Below are positions 1 through 11,531 of a stretch of 64,000 nt of DNA, piece after piece (the stretch's first letter is position 1; every line of letters starts with the position of its first letter). The translations under genes were made by a program, and so were the position numbers. The stretch comes from Antedon mediterranea (taxonomy: Eukaryota > Echinodermata > Crinoidea > Comatulida > Antedonidae), in contig NC_092676.1 of assembly GCF_964355755.1 (NCBI RefSeq), forward strand, positions 16,968,288-17,032,287, in the 5' to 3' direction. Below the pieces are notes generated by a model. It saw only the letters and a list, made by a program, of their open reading frames with translations, searched no databases and had not been told where the DNA came from.

Positions 1-680
1 TTCTTTTCCAAATGGAGAAAGAACTTGATCAAAGAACATTTTCCAATAGCCAGTGTTATTCATATTTTTGTATCGTTTAATCCAGGTCGTTTTTAGAGCA
101 TATGCAAAACTTTGAATATGCATAACCTTTAGTCCCCCCTTTATAATGTTGGCGTACATTGTATTCTTTCTAACTTTATCCGGTTTTCCATTCCAGATGA
201 AATCAAAGATTGCATTCTGGACTTTTTGAATAAATGTTTCCAAAGGATTTGGGAGAACTTGAAATAAGAAAACAAGCTGACTAATAGCAAATGTTTTAAC
301 AATAATATTTTTACCTATCGGTGAGAGATCTCTCCCACTCCAAATCTTAAGCTGACTCTTTAGTCTAGATAATTTCTGTAGATAATTAAGGTGGAATAGG
401 TCATTAACATCATGTGTAAAATTGATACCTAAGCATTTAACTGGACCGTCAGTAACCGTGATACCTGTATCATTTACGTAAGGCGGATGCTCTGCCACAT
501 ATGGACCCAATGGAAAGAACTGCGATTTACTGTTGTTCATTTTAAGGCCGGATGATAAGTTAAAGTCATTCAGTAGAGCAATTAATCTGGTCGTCGAGTT
601 GCAACTAACATCTAAAAAAAACGTCGTATCGTCCGCGTATTGTAAGATTTTAATTTCTCGCCGATACAACATAAATGAAG
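1..680 (-). pseudogene. LINE ORF2 fragment, RT C-terminal half
   Basis: Reading the minus strand from about 680 gives an open frame of more than 200 codons to the window edge. It begins just before the RT catalytic box, read as ILQYADDTTFFLDV, and continues with LKMNNSKSQFFPLG, KCLGINF and LKIWSGRDLSPIGK. These are the RT palm, the thumb and the following L1/Tx1-type region (a GKNIIVKTF-like motif, then IFDFIWNGK). The frame has no Met near its start and is cut at base 1, so it is a piece of a non-LTR retrotransposon polymerase and not a host gene. L1-clade membership is inferred from the YADDT box and the LxGRDLSPIGK-type motif. Confidence 0.72.
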
Positions 681-853
681 GAGTGGCGCTTTTCTCCAAG
701 CTACCGAAGGTGGGTCTCTCGCAGGAGACAGACCATCAGTTTCACCCCTGACTGATCCCATCTTGATTGGGATAATAAGTGTTCCTGGAAGGTCAGCGTT
801 AAATAGCGGGCAGAAAAGTTAACGAAAAGTTAAAATCAATCTGCAAGCAGTAA

Positions 854-1342
854 TTAAAAAGGTGTACTCAAACTAGTCGAACTTGTGAGGCTTCCCGCCT
901 TTTCCTCTCCAGATGCCCCCGGAAAAGCGAAGTCGAATGCCCTTTTGGTAGAGCTCCTGGACTTTTGACCCCCATTTTCTTTTTTTCTCTCTATGCAATT
1001 TTCGTTTTCCAGTTGGTTCAGACCCACTATTCTGATGTTATTTCTTCTAGAAAATCTTTCCTGTCTATTAATAAGGGCGGCCTGTTTCAAAACTTCATCC
1101 TCCAATGTCGCTACTTTAGTTTCCAGCTTTTTAGTTTTTTCTTTCAAAATATCCTTTTCGGCTGTGAGCTCCTCAACGCTATGCTTAACATCCCCGATTG
1201 CGTCATTGAAATTCCTTTGTAGCGTTGTGATTTCCTTTACTAGCGTGTTACGTAACTTGTCAAGGTTAAGGTTAACATTCGCGACAACATCTCGGTCACG
1301 GGCGCCCGAGTCGGCGCCTGAGTCCTCGTCTTCGGCTTGCAT
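854..1342 (-). pseudogene. LINE ORF1 fragment, coiled coil
   Basis: This 162-codon frame starts at the ATG at 1342. An acidic N-terminus is followed by a long heptad-rich region (about residues 25-95, many Leu/Glu/Lys) and then RQERFSRRNNIRIVGL. That last motif is the hallmark of the coiled-coil to RRM junction of L1-type ORF1 RNA-binding proteins. Such proteins coat LINE RNA as trimers. After that motif the sequence loses similarity (RKKENGGQKSRSS onward) and the C-terminal domain is absent, so the copy is broken. It is followed downstream by the RT fragment of the same element. Confidence 0.65.
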
Positions 1343-1383
1343 AAATAAATTCTTTCAATGCTATATATACTACTTATTTTCAG

Positions 1384-1493
1384 GTATGGTGTGGCAGTTA
1401 ATGAGAGCATACACCTTGTCTCTGTTACAAAAGCTTTCTGGTGGATCTGATGTTATCAAGGATTGTGATATTGTCTCGTGGGTGAATGAAAAG
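1384..1493 (+). CDS. Plastin/fimbrin, antepenultimate coding exon
   Basis: The bases before 1384 are a T-rich acceptor (TACTTATTTTCAG) and those after 1493 are a GTAAGC donor. The exon enters with two bases of a codon and then reads ATG GTG TGG CAG..., giving MVWQLMRAYTLSLLQKL and ending VSWVNEK in phase 0. This is the start of the last calponin-homology domain of plastin (fimbrin), where vertebrate proteins have a VWQLMRRYTL-type motif followed by IVNWVN. Plastins cross-link actin filaments with two tandem actin-binding domains, each made of two CH domains. Earlier exons lie off the window to the left. The exon was recognised from protein similarity recalled by family; the next two exons continue the same domain in frame, which makes the call firm. 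Confidence 0.9.
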
Positions 1494-2055
1494 GTAAGCT
1501 GACAAGCAGGTAAACAATTATTTAATCGTATTTGCCTATAATGTATAGCACCCTCTATAACTTTTAGATCAACTTGAAAATATTTGCAATTCATTAAAAC
1601 GATTTTTTAGCACAACATGCGCCCTCTATATGTGTAAATATCATCTGGAAATTTTTATTTCGACTTGTGCCCTTTATCATTATGTTATAATCATTTCGAC
1701 CAAAGTTGTATTATTAGCTATAATGGTGCAAAACATCCACCAGTTACCCAAATTTTATCCACCTCAATTGGGCAATATCGTGTTCATCATAATACGCGCA
1801 AAAACAATTTTTTATTTACAGAAAAATTAGTTTTTATCATTGAATTTACAAAAAAACAGGAAATCCAAAATCGCTCTAATGGCGTCACATTAATATTCAA
1901 ATTAGCTTTTATTTACTCCCAACCGTAGACCAACTATTTGCCCATCACACAAAATTATCTCATTTAGTATTTTTTGCAATTTATTAAAATCACATAAATA
2001 TTACGCATAGGTGCAGTGAAAGGGTACAACAAGAGATTACTGACATCCACCACCA

Positions 2056-3839
2056 CAGGCCCGTATGCAGCATTTATAATGGGGGGGTGCGAGCGAAGCG
2101 AGCAACAATGGCTGGGGGCCAGGGGGCCGCCAAGACGTTCTAAAGACTGATGTAAGACTCTCTGTTGTGGCTTGGGCTAGTTGAACGATGGACACCAGAA
2201 CTTAACGCTTTCATGATGAGGCCAACTCAGCAGGGGTGGCGCCAGGATCATCCCGACGCGGGGGCTACATTCCCCGACGAGGGGGCTATGCGAGCGAAGC
2301 GAGCATCCATCACTAGGCTGAGGGCCAGGGGCCGCCAAGGGCCCCCGGTGGGGGTCCAGGGGGCGAAGCCCCCGGAAGCAACGCGTTCTAGCGTCATTTG
2401 AGGTCTTTTTAATCAGATTTAGGGTAGCCATTTTTTCCATTTTTTATAATGCATAAATAAAATACTGCGTGCAAAAAAACGATGCGCGATGACTGTTTCA
2501 ATCTATATTTTTCAATTTAAAAAATAAAAGTTCAAAGAAAATTTAGAAAAATAGAGTTGGAGGTCCCGGAAATTGGACTTATTATACTTCAAAACATGAA
2601 AAAAAATATATATAAGTCCCTATCATGGGTTGTGACTGAGCTAAGAAATGTTTGAAAAATAGAGATGTTAGGTCCCGGAAAATGTACTTCTTGTTCTTCG
2701 AAATATGACCAGCTTTATTGTTGGGGCTGAGCTAAGAAAATGTTTAAAACTAGAGCTGCAGGTCTTCAAAAAATTGCATTTTATACTTTGGAAACATCAG
2801 GCCTAGAGGCTTAAAAAACGCAAGCGTAGACCTTTTTCAGTCGGGGAAAAAAGTTTATTCCTCCCAGGTGTATGCATGCGTACCATCTGGACTTCCGAGT
2901 GGTGAGAAATTCATGACATACAGGATATTGAAAATGTAATAACTATAGCTATAATGTTGGCTAAGCGAAAATGGCAGTTTTTTTGTTTAGTAATGGATGA
3001 AAAATTTATTTTAGGTGCTTCACGGTACAGAAGGTTACTTGTAAATTAAAAAATTGGTGAACAAACGAACAATTAACATAATTCGTTTTTGCTGTAGTGT
3101 AGCGTATGTCGACGCAGTACACGACGTAACCGTCGGTAAACTTCGCCTGGAAAATAACACATTACACATTTTGGTCCCTGGATACCGCCAGACAAGTGCG
3201 TACCTAGCTATTGTTTAGTAGTAAGTTAGATCGCTGGCAATAATGAATGCATATAAAGTGCATAATATCACTCTGACGTACTCTCACGGTCAATGGAACG
3301 TCGTGGTTTTCTAGGCGCTGAAGCTATATGAAGTGAACGCGAACGTTTTTTACTGTATATTATATTCCTCGACAAAAAGTACCCGTGTTCCCCGACGGGG
3401 GGGGGGGGGGCTCGGCTCCCCGACGAGGGGGCTAGAGCCCCCGTAGTTGGCCTTCCCTTGTTTAGGCGCCGTATTCGATAGTGTCTGTATTTCCAGACAT
3501 GTCTTTACCGCCGGTTAAGTTGTCTGTATTTCTCCAGCAAACAATTTACCGCGTACATGAAGCGCTACGCTATTGCTTGTCGTCACATGATCGACTGCGC
3601 ATGTTTTACATCGAGTTTGTAGTCAGTTCAGATTCCGTAATTTAATTACCGGTATTTTTTCATTTTATATTAGCATATTTTTGTTTGTATACCATTGATA
3701 ATGTAAATTTTGTATATATATAATGATATTGTCTTTAGTTAAACAAGACAAGAAAAAATACCAACCGAGGAAATTGTGGACCTTTTGGGACTTGGGGGGG
3801 TGCGTCTGCACCCAACGCACCCCCCTAGATACGGGCCTG
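2056..3839. mobile_element. hAT-like non-autonomous element, 5-bp duplication
   Basis: The left end reads CAGGCCCGTATGCAG and the right end, reverse complemented, CAGGCCCGTATCTAG, an 11-bp perfect terminal inverted repeat. CACCA flanks both sides (2051-2055 and 3840-3844), a 5-bp target-site duplication. It has no coding capacity. Its ends resemble those of the elements at 11532 and 50234. The inside is mostly a second element (2231-3446). CAG-starting ends with 5-bp duplications fit a hAT-like group, but the superfamily is inferred from the ends only. Confidence 0.72.
2231..3446 (+). mobile_element. hAT-like element, CAGGGGTGGCGCCA family, right end lost
   Basis: Starts CAGGGGTGGCGCCAGGATC and is closely similar over about 1.2 kb to the interrupted copy at 43992-45286/51952-52298. 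Shared landmarks include GACGCGGGGGCTACATTCC, AAGCAACGCGTTCTAGCG and the CCGACGAGGGGGCTAG block. Compared with that copy it has one unit of a block that is duplicated there, lacks about 50 bp after GGTCCCTGGAT, and stops at GCCCCCGTAG without the right inverted repeat. It is nested in the 2056-3839 element. Confidence 0.72.
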
Positions 3840-3963
3840 CACCAACTTCAAGATTGCCAGCCTGATTGGTTTTTTTTGTTGTAAAACCTTGTTTTACTTC
3901 AACTAGGTGGTTTTTAAATATGATAAGTATTAAGATCTGAATGTTAACAATTTTGTTTTTTAG

Positions 3964-4095
3964 CTGAGTTCAGCTGGTAGGACTTCAAGTATTAAGAATT
4001 TCAAAGATCCAGCAATTAGTAACAGTCGGCCAGTGATTGACTTGATAGATGCCATTAAACCTGAGTCCATCAATTACTCAAACGTCGAAAATGAT
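3964..4095 (+). CDS. Plastin/fimbrin, penultimate coding exon
   Basis: This 132-bp exon of 44 whole codons lies between TTTTTTAG and GTAAGT. It reads [18 protein letters not shown], then [18 protein letters not shown], and ends at END. The SxxSFKD and DLIDAIxPGxINY motifs are the centre of the last CH domain of plastin, so it follows the 1384-1493 exon directly in phase 0. This segment forms part of the second actin-binding domain. The order and phase of all three exons agree, which supports the splice sites. I see no in-frame stop or indel, so the gene looks functional here. Confidence 0.9.
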
Positions 4096-4289
4096 GTAAG
4101 TAAAGAGGTTATTATTATTTTTTTTATTTTTTTGAAAACTGTTACATTGTGAACTTAAACAAATTCTTTTAGAAGCCAGTGATATGATATTAACTTGAAT
4201 AATGGTATTTAATGAAGCCCTGATGAGCAATGTTTACAAGTTTTTCATTCCTAATACCCTTTTTTCAAAGTAGTCCAAATCCTTTTTTT

Positions 4290-5575
4290 CGTGTGCAGAT
4301 CATGGGGAAAGTGTAAACATTGTGTTTTATGAATATTTGAATCATGCTAGTTATAAAAACCCATGTTGTCGAATTTCTAAAATTCATTCTTTTTTTTTTT
4401 TTTTTTATTCAGATAATATTTATTTAGATAATAATGAATGAATATATACAAAATAGAAAAAAGATATTAAAGTGAACATAGATAAAGCAGTAATTGGTAG
4501 TCATTATTATCATGGATCCCTTCTAGAAGTTAAAAACTTGTCTCGTAGGGACCCATAACAAAACACATTACTAAAAAAATAAAAATAACCTAGAATATAT
4601 AATTATATAATTTAGGATAAAAAATTACAGTATAATAACATAACTAACATCTTCTTTATAAAAATTATTTAAATTATATTTCAATAGTTTCATGATAATT
4701 ATAAATGAAATAACTACCGATATTGGTAAATGAAAAAAAAAATATGTATACATAAATTATAATTCCAGTATATATATAGTATATAGTATATACTATATAT
4801 ACATTATATATAGATTAAAGATTGCAATAATAAACAACAACTAATATTTTGTGTAAGACATAAATAGTATATGAGTATAAATAATGATCATCTTTGACCT
4901 CTGACCTCAATTTGAATGTTGTGCCCATTGAAAACAAAATGGTCATATCTTTGTAACACTTAGATTAAATGAAATAATTTATTGGAAAATTATTTGGGAG
5001 ATGCATATTATTATTCGTTCTAATGAAAAAGTTTGTCCAAAAATGACTGGAACTATGATTTTTGGCATATTTGACCTTTGACCTACATATCATCCGTAAC
5101 TAACAGTTGGAAAAACTTCAAATAGGGCTCAAATTAATCTGAAGTTATATGTTTCTATTCAGTCTAATAAGAACTTTTTCAAGAAAATGACCCAAAATAT
5201 TTTTATTGACCTTTGAGCTGGACTGGTACTCTATAATCTCAAAAACTATTGGTCGTAAAAATAGTTTTTGAGATTATAGTACTACTAATACAAGGTCAAA
5301 GGTCAATAACAATATTTTGGGTCATTTTCTTCAAACTTTTTCATTAGAACGAATATTAATATGCATCTCCCAAATAATTTGACACTAAAATTATTTCATT
5401 TAGTCTAAGCGTTGCAAAGATATGACCATTTTGTTTTCAATGGGTCAAAACATTCAAATTGAGGTCAGAGGTCAAAGATGAATTTTAGAAATTTGACAAC
5501 ATGGGTTTTTATAACCAGCATGATTCAAATATTCATAAAACACAATGTTTACACTTTCCCCATGATCTGCACACG
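4290..5575. mobile_element. Long hairpin (foldback-type) element in plastin intron
   Basis: The sequence from 4290 (CGTGTGCAGATCATGGGGAA) recurs inverted ending at 5575. The match continues inward through ATTTGAATCATGCT, TTTGACCTCTGACC and GGTCATATCTTTG to a centre near 5254, where CTCAAAAACTATT meets AATAGTTTTTGAG. The left arm is longer because a LINE tail was inserted into it (4389-4887). No coding region is present. The RNA of this intron could fold into a long imperfect duplex. Confidence 0.75.
4389..4887 (-). mobile_element. LINE 3' tail inserted in the hairpin arm
   Basis: The right arm of the hairpin runs AATTCAT directly into CTTTGACC, whereas in the left arm about 500 bp separates these words. 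The insert begins with about 18 T (the poly-A tail of a minus-strand insertion). On the minus strand its end reads GGGTCCCTACGAGACAAG ... AAGGGATCC ... ATAAATATTATCTGAAT-A(n), which looks like a LINE 3' UTR. No ORF remains. It is younger than the hairpin it interrupts. Confidence 0.55.
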
Positions 5576-6438
5576 AATGCACTTTTTTGACATAGGGATC
5601 TAGACTAAAGCAAAAAAGTTGTTGAAAATTCGGATGACAATTGTATTGTTTTCATACAAATTACCTTTGGAATTATTAATTACAATATTACTATTTTCCA
5701 AATGTTGAAATTTGTTAATTAACTTTGCTTAATATTAAACACAGACCTGAAATTGCACCCAAATCATGTTTTTACAAAATAATGCAGCATTCAAAATTCA
5801 AAATAGCACTGGTCCACCGGCTAATGGCTAGTTAAATGCGTGGAGGACCAGTTAAATAGTTGAATAACAAGTGTGCTTGCCAGTTAGAATTTATATGAAA
5901 TCTGACGAAATATAAATAATTTTACTCAATTCACATCTTCATGATTTCCTTACGAAATATTAAGATTGATTGTCCGTATTTCATTTTTAGTTTTTTTAAG
6001 TGTAATGTTCAGGTACGATTGGCTGTTTATTGAAGGCCTCCCTAATAAGTCCATATTCTATGACCAGTAAAAGAAGTAGAGAACCAGTATAAATGTAATT
6101 TTACTGGTCCTCTTGTCTAGTTAAAAAGAAACCTTAATGTGTTTGTCACTGCTCAAACTTGGTTACAACAACAAAAAGGGTATAAAGGGGAGCTTATACT
6201 TAACTCAACTTTGTCGATTAAGTGCTTCAAACAAATGAACATAAGTGACTCTAACTGAAAGTAATGCAAGATACTGTATGTCGCCAGAAGCACAGTTGAG
6301 TCAAGTCGGAACATGTCTACTTGATAGAAGTCAACGTAAGTGCTCTAGCGCAACTAGTTCCTTTAATTTGATTTTCAGTTCCAGGTCAATATAAGCTTAA
6401 TAAGAATTTAAATTGTCTAAACATTCTTTTTTTTCTAG

Positions 6439-6591
6439 GACTTGCAAAATGCAAAGTATGCTATTTCTATGGCTCGTAAGATCGGAGCCCGTGTCTATGC
6501 TCTCCCAGAAGACATCGTTGAGGTCAACCCTAAGATGGTTTTGACAGTTTTCGCCTGTCTCATGATAGTTGATATGCAGAAAACGGAATAA
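6439..6591 (+). CDS. Plastin/fimbrin, terminal coding exon
   Basis: A strong TTTTTTTTCTAG acceptor precedes 6439, and the exon has 50 codons plus TAA (6589-6591). It reads [20 protein letters not shown], then [20 protein letters not shown], then [10 protein letters not shown]. The [20 protein letters not shown] and VNPKMVxTVFACLM motifs are the conserved end of the last CH domain, near-identical across animals. The final residues (IVDMQKTE) differ from the short MGxGMKRV-type tail of vertebrate plastins. The reading is in phase 0 with the preceding exon. Product: an actin-bundling protein of the cytoskeleton. I leave the gene symbol blank because vertebrate PLS1/PLS3/LCP1 are later duplicates. 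Confidence 0.92.
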   Translation, partial: DLQNAKYAISMARKIGARVYALPEDIVEVNPKMVLTVFACLMIVDMQKTE

Positions 6592-8112
6592 ATTTTAACA
6601 TGCTCATTTCAGAAACTTTGTTACATCTTTAATACATTAAACAAAAAATACAGAAAACAACCACAATTTCAATTGAAGTATATGGTTTTTAACAACTCCA
6701 TTATTCTGGGGTTATAGATATGGTATTTCCTTCTCTCTGTATTACTTGTTACACAGTTCAATAATGTCTCTTATAGCAGAGATAAAGAATGTACAGTAAT
6801 TTGAAATAGATAAAAGCTATACTCATCCCTGGTGGTGAATGTTGTTTAACAAATATTTAATAACCACATACATTATGCAAATTTGTTATAATAGATATTT
6901 TTCACGCATTTTAGTTTCTTTTTTATTCAACATGCAAATTAACGAAGCTTCCAATTTAGGTCAGTAGAATATTGTAAGCAAATTGTTAGTGGTTCACAAA
7001 TGGGTGCTTGCATTTTGTATTCCTTTTCAATCGCCTTAGATAAATATTGACTTTTTGTATGAACAAATTTATATAAATACTTCAATTGAAATTATATTAT
7101 ACATATTACAATAAGTCGTTTTTGTTATTAGTATCTTAATAGCATAGTAAGCTAGAAAAGAATAATATATTAACAACAATCATTGCATGGTTTATTTTGA
7201 TACAAACACAAATTCAAAAGTAACTTTTTGATATTTAATACTGCAGTTTTTATTTCAAATGTTAGATAATGTAGGTATTGTTAGACTGAAGTTAAGAATG
7301 TTTCTTGAATTACCACTCTTTCATAAGTAAGAAATTTTAATTTAGTAATATCGCATAATATTTCCTTTATCGGAGCACACAGCCCCACAGGATGTAGGTC
7401 TTGTTAGACCTGTAACAATGAGTATGCTAATTCAATGATATGCCGTATGCCAAAGACATGATAATTTGATCTATGTCTCCCCGATGATATGCACTCCATA
7501 GCCCTCCTCGTAACAAGCCTTCTTGGCCGGTTCTTGAAGGCCTAGGTCTAAATAATAGATTCTTTTTAATCTTGCATTGTTTGAAACATACAGTAGGCCT
7601 ACTCCTGATAAAAGTAACAGAAATTTATATTGATTAAAATTAAGTTAATATTTTATTGACATTTTATTGACTTCTGATTGACTGATAATCAGTGGTTGTT
7701 TCTGATTGGACAGATTTAAACATTAGAAAGAAAACTGGTCCTTCTAATCAGTTTTAATATGATATTTTCGAAACGATTGAAATTTTAATATCATTAAGGT
7801 TGCATTTAATAAATCAATTTTGGTTTGTGGTTTTTTAATTCTTTCTTTTTCTATTCATGCAATTAAATTGATATGTAGGTTTGCACCAGCAATATAGATT
7901 TTTAATCAAAACAAATCAATATGTATATTAAGCATAAGTACTTTAACAGATAAAGGCTATAGTTAATATTTCTTTTTACATATTTGTATTATTTCTGATT
8001 TATCTTTGTTAAATTTTATATAATTAACAAATATCGTTATCTGTATAATTGGGGAATTGTGAATAATTATAGATTTATTTGAGTATATACAAACTATTTT
8101 TATTTTATTAGT
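6592..8112 (+). other. Plastin 3' UTR and intergenic DNA
   Basis: AT-rich sequence with no ORF of note and no recognised repeat. It must contain the plastin 3' UTR, but I see no single convincing poly-A signal close to the stop codon. One TAGGCCTA octamer is at 7594-7601. Confidence 0.5.
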
Positions 8113-8439
8113 TTAAAGATGTATTGTCCCTCAAAAACATGAAAAATGAAGATTAGTTTAATCAGACTTTGAATATGTTATTTTGTAGTTTTAATCACTT
8201 CAATAGAAAAAAAAAGAAAAAAACTCACAAAATAAATGTTAAAATTCAACCAAAAATCCATTTGCTGGCAGCCAATTAGACCATTTTTTTTTGCTTTAAA
8301 TTACAATTTTTTCAGTTAAATAGATTTGTTTTTGATCCAATTTTAGTTCAAAGTAAATAACTATTATGTTACATTAAAATGGAATATTCAACAAAATTTT
8401 TTTAAGAATTTTTTTTTTAGGGGGACAATACATCTTTAA
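8113..8439. mobile_element. MITE, AAAGATGTATTGTCCC family, copy 1
   Basis: Begins TTAAAGATGTATTGTCCC and ends GGGGGACAATACATCTTTAA, inverted copies of each other. The 327-bp body is AT-rich without ORFs. Further copies are at 9681-10470 (several), 24240-24557 and 31888-32180. The flanking duplication cannot be separated from the TTAA/TA of the ends. Confidence 0.75.
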
Positions 8440-8473
8440 TTGGATTTCTTGTACTGTATGTTATAGCTTATTA

Positions 8474-8832
8474 CCGTATTTATTCGAATAAACTCTCCGC
8501 TAGCAATAAGCGCCCACCCCCACCTTAAAACATCATTTGGAATAAATTTATTTTCTCGAATGAACGCCCGATCGCCACATGCATATACACACTACTGTAT
8601 TACAACGCATTTCTATTTATAGTAGAATTCATTGATTGATATTTTACCAAGCAATTTTACTGTATTTTATCACTTGTGTTGTGTAATTGTTGTATTTTTT
8701 CATATCTAGGTGGTAGTTTAATTATTTAATTATACATTATCATATTACGCCTCACCCGAATATAGGCGTACCTCGAATAAACTCCCCTCCCGAAAAATAA
8801 ACGCCCAGGAGCGTTTATTCGAATAAATACGG
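8474..8832. mobile_element. MITE with CCGTATTTATTCGAATAAA ends
   Basis: Left end CCGTATTTATTCGAATAAAC and the matching inverted right end (GTTTATTCGAATAAATACGG) enclose 359 bp. The GCGCCCACCCCCACC and CTCGAATAAACTCCCCTCC words are a less exact second layer of the inverted repeat. No ORF is present. A partial relative with GGGCGTTTATTCAAATAAATAC is near 53530-53567. Confidence 0.7.
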
Positions 8833-9680
8833 AATGTTTTTTTGTCTAAGGCCTATTAGGCCTTATAATGTTACCAGTCGTAGAATAGTTGCACACATTA
8901 ATTTGATGCTTATGCTTCAATATATCGTTTTGTTGATTATTCTTCTAAATAAATACTAAATAAAATCAAATTTGTTTCAGAATATTACTAAAACTTTGTC
9001 TGGTTAAAATATTAAACTTATTCTATGATTTAGATAAATAGTTTGGATATAAAATATATACATTTTTTAAATAGTTATATTTTTCGCGCCGCGCATTTAG
9101 GCAGTTATAGAGGACGGAAGCATTAGGAAACTGTATCACGCGAATAGTTTACTACGGCTTAACAATTTTGTAAACTATGATTGGGCATGCTTGAAGAAGC
9201 GAGTCTATGAGACGTATGCAGACAGTAGATCTACCCCGGAATAATAACATAATTTAGTTTAAGATTATATTTTTCTTCTGTACATCAGTAGGCCACGGAC
9301 GGTTCGGAAATAAAAGCTGATTGAGTGCGGATTTAATTTAAATAATTGATATACTAAATCAATTACAGAAGGAAAATTGAATCCAGTCATAATAATATAT
9401 ACATCCTCAAAACAGTGTAAATGTATTTAATAACCAATAAACCATGATTTATGATTAATAGAGCATTTCAGAATATATTTTACGTTACAGAAAACAGTAC
9501 TACTAAACTAAATAATAAATCATAATTCCTTAAATTATTAAATACAATAAAAAAATTTTTAAAAAGAAACCATTTAATGAAGAAAGAACAACGATTAAAA
9601 CCGTTACGTCAAAAAGTGGCGTTTTTTGTACGTCAAAAAAAATCTTTAAATTTACTTTGTCATTGTTTGTTTTTGTAGCT
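8833..9680. other. AT-rich intergenic DNA
   Basis: No gene or recognised repeat seen. A more GC-rich island (about 9088-9235) with CGCGCCGCGC has no open frame that I can place. Confidence 0.4.
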
Positions 9681-10471
9681 TTATGATGTATTGTCCCCCA
9701 AAACAGATGATTATCAAACTTTGATTAGACCATTTTGGTTTTAATAAGGTAATTCACTTGAGCAAAAACAATGATTTTGCTTTACTTGTTAAAATTTACC
9801 AGAAACCTATCCCAACATGCTACCTCTGACTTTTTCATTTAACTTACAGTTTCATCAGTTACTCTTTTCAACCAAATTGCCTGCCAGGCATGAAGCAAAC
9901 ACATCTTTAAAATGAAGATAAATGAAGATGAATATTATTGTATATATATCCTATCTTAATTATTTTTAACCTGAAGAAACTTTGAATTTAAGCATAGTCA
10001 AATTGGCTGCCAGGCATGAAACAAACACATCTTTAAAATATATTGTTCCCAAAAACATGATAAATGAAGATGAATATTATTAATAGGTCATATTACAGTT
10101 TCAATAAAGTTATTCACTTCTGTAGGAATAACGAACAAAAATAAAGATTTAATTTATAAAAATGTAAATAAACGGTTAAAGATGTATTGTCCCCAAAAAA
10201 CATGAAAAATGAAGATTAATAAAATTAGACTTTACATAGGCTATTTTGCAGTTTTAATAAAGGCATTCACTTCTGTTAAAAAAAAAAAAAATAATTGTTT
10301 CACTTAAAAAAAGACAAACGAAACGGTTAATTTAAAAAAAAAACATTGTCTGATAGACAAATTAAATATTTTTGCTTTGAATTACATATTTTCATGTAAA
10401 TCAATTTTTTTTTCGATTCAGTGTTTGTTTGGTCAAAAAATTTGAAAAATGTTGTTAGGGGGACAACATAT

Positions 10472-10506
<35 letters not shown>

Positions 10507-10560
10507 TATCTTAATTATTTTTAACCTGAAGAAACTGTAAATTGATGGAAAAAATAGTCA
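9681..10560. repeat. Nest of MITE pieces
   Basis: At least three partial copies of the AAAGATGTATTGTCCC family start near 9684, 10033 and 10176, the last running to about 10470. They are interleaved with a second module seen twice: the words ATCTTAATTATTTTTAACC and CAAATTGGCTGCCAGGC occur near 9952-10013 and again near 10507-10575. These are local duplications rather than single insertions. Confidence 0.6.
10476..10504. repeat. (TA)n microsatellite
   Basis: About 14 TA units immediately after the right end of a MITE copy. Confidence 0.9.
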
Positions 10561-11531
10561 AATTGGCTGCCAGGCAAAAAAATGTCCTATATCGTTCTAT
10601 TGTTGTGTCAAGAAGAGCTATTGTAGGTTTGATAAGCCTACTCATTGTCCTGTAGCAAATGTATTTACCTACTCAGCTATCTCTTCGGTTTTATGGGACG
10701 CTGAAAGTGTTTTAAAGCCCTCTGTATGCCTATATCTATAAAATAACAGAGCTAGAAATAGCGTAAAGCAAATAAGCAACTTAACGGTGTGTTTTCTTCA
10801 TTACTTGGTAAATATGATTAGCGAGTATTCCATGACCAAACGCTGAGCAGTAGGCCGAAAGAAATAGTTTTATTGAAATAGCCGGCGCCTTGTTAGAATT
10901 TACGACGGTTTTAGTGAAGGATCCATAAACGTTAGGAGCCTATGTAAACCCGATGACAAGCCATGGGATGACTATTACATACAATCAGTGCGACATTATG
11001 ATACTCGCTTCTTTTGATTTACGTTGATGTTTCAGTAATAATTGCGATTTGCTGAATCATTCTAATGTGAGACCGAAATTATGGTTTTCTATTTGTTGAT
11101 CATAATAATGTAATAAATAAAACATTAATTCTTAATGTGTCGAGATCGGATTTTGCAAGTGAACTTATTTAGACCATTGTAGGTCACGCCTTCATTAAGG
11201 TAGTTTCTATACCATTTAATTTTTAATGAGTGCTTTATGAGTTCTTAATCGTACTTTAAATATGAATGCCATTTAAAATAAAACGATATACTGATAACAT
11301 TCACTTTTGTTATTCTTTGACGGTGCTTAATAGGCTCTACGAACAATCCGGATACTATTCAGCTGAATACTTGCTTTAAAACGTTATGTCTCTCTGTTAT
11401 GTTATGTAACACATTTTCCAAAACCATAACTTCTTGGAGGTTCTTTGGACGTTTAAGCATGTTGTCTCCGGCGACCTTTGTGTTCTTAAAACGTTTTGCA
11501 TAGATATTCTGTGAACTATATGAACGATATG
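10561..11531. other. Intergenic DNA
   Basis: Nothing recognisable apart from the tail of the duplicated module at 10561-10580. Short open frames here show no family motif. Confidence 0.4.

Larger units (their letters stand above)
1..1343 (-). mobile_element. L1/Tx1-like LINE, internally deleted copy
   Basis: On the minus strand an ORF1 piece (1342 to 854) is followed by the second half of an ORF2 reverse transcriptase (about 680 to 1), the normal LINE order. The end of ORF1, the whole endonuclease and the first part of the RT are missing, so this copy carries an internal deletion. The 3' end runs off the window. Its 5' end lies only about 40 bp upstream of a plastin exon acceptor (1383/1384). 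The 170 bp between the two pieces matches nothing I recognise. Confidence 0.75.
1494..3963 (+). other. Plastin intron filled by nested transposons
   Basis: This 2.47-kb intron has a GTAAG donor at 1494 and a TTTTTTAG acceptor ending at 3963. About 1.8 kb of it (2056-3839) is transposon. 1500-2050 is AT-rich and shows nothing recognisable. Confidence 0.85.
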
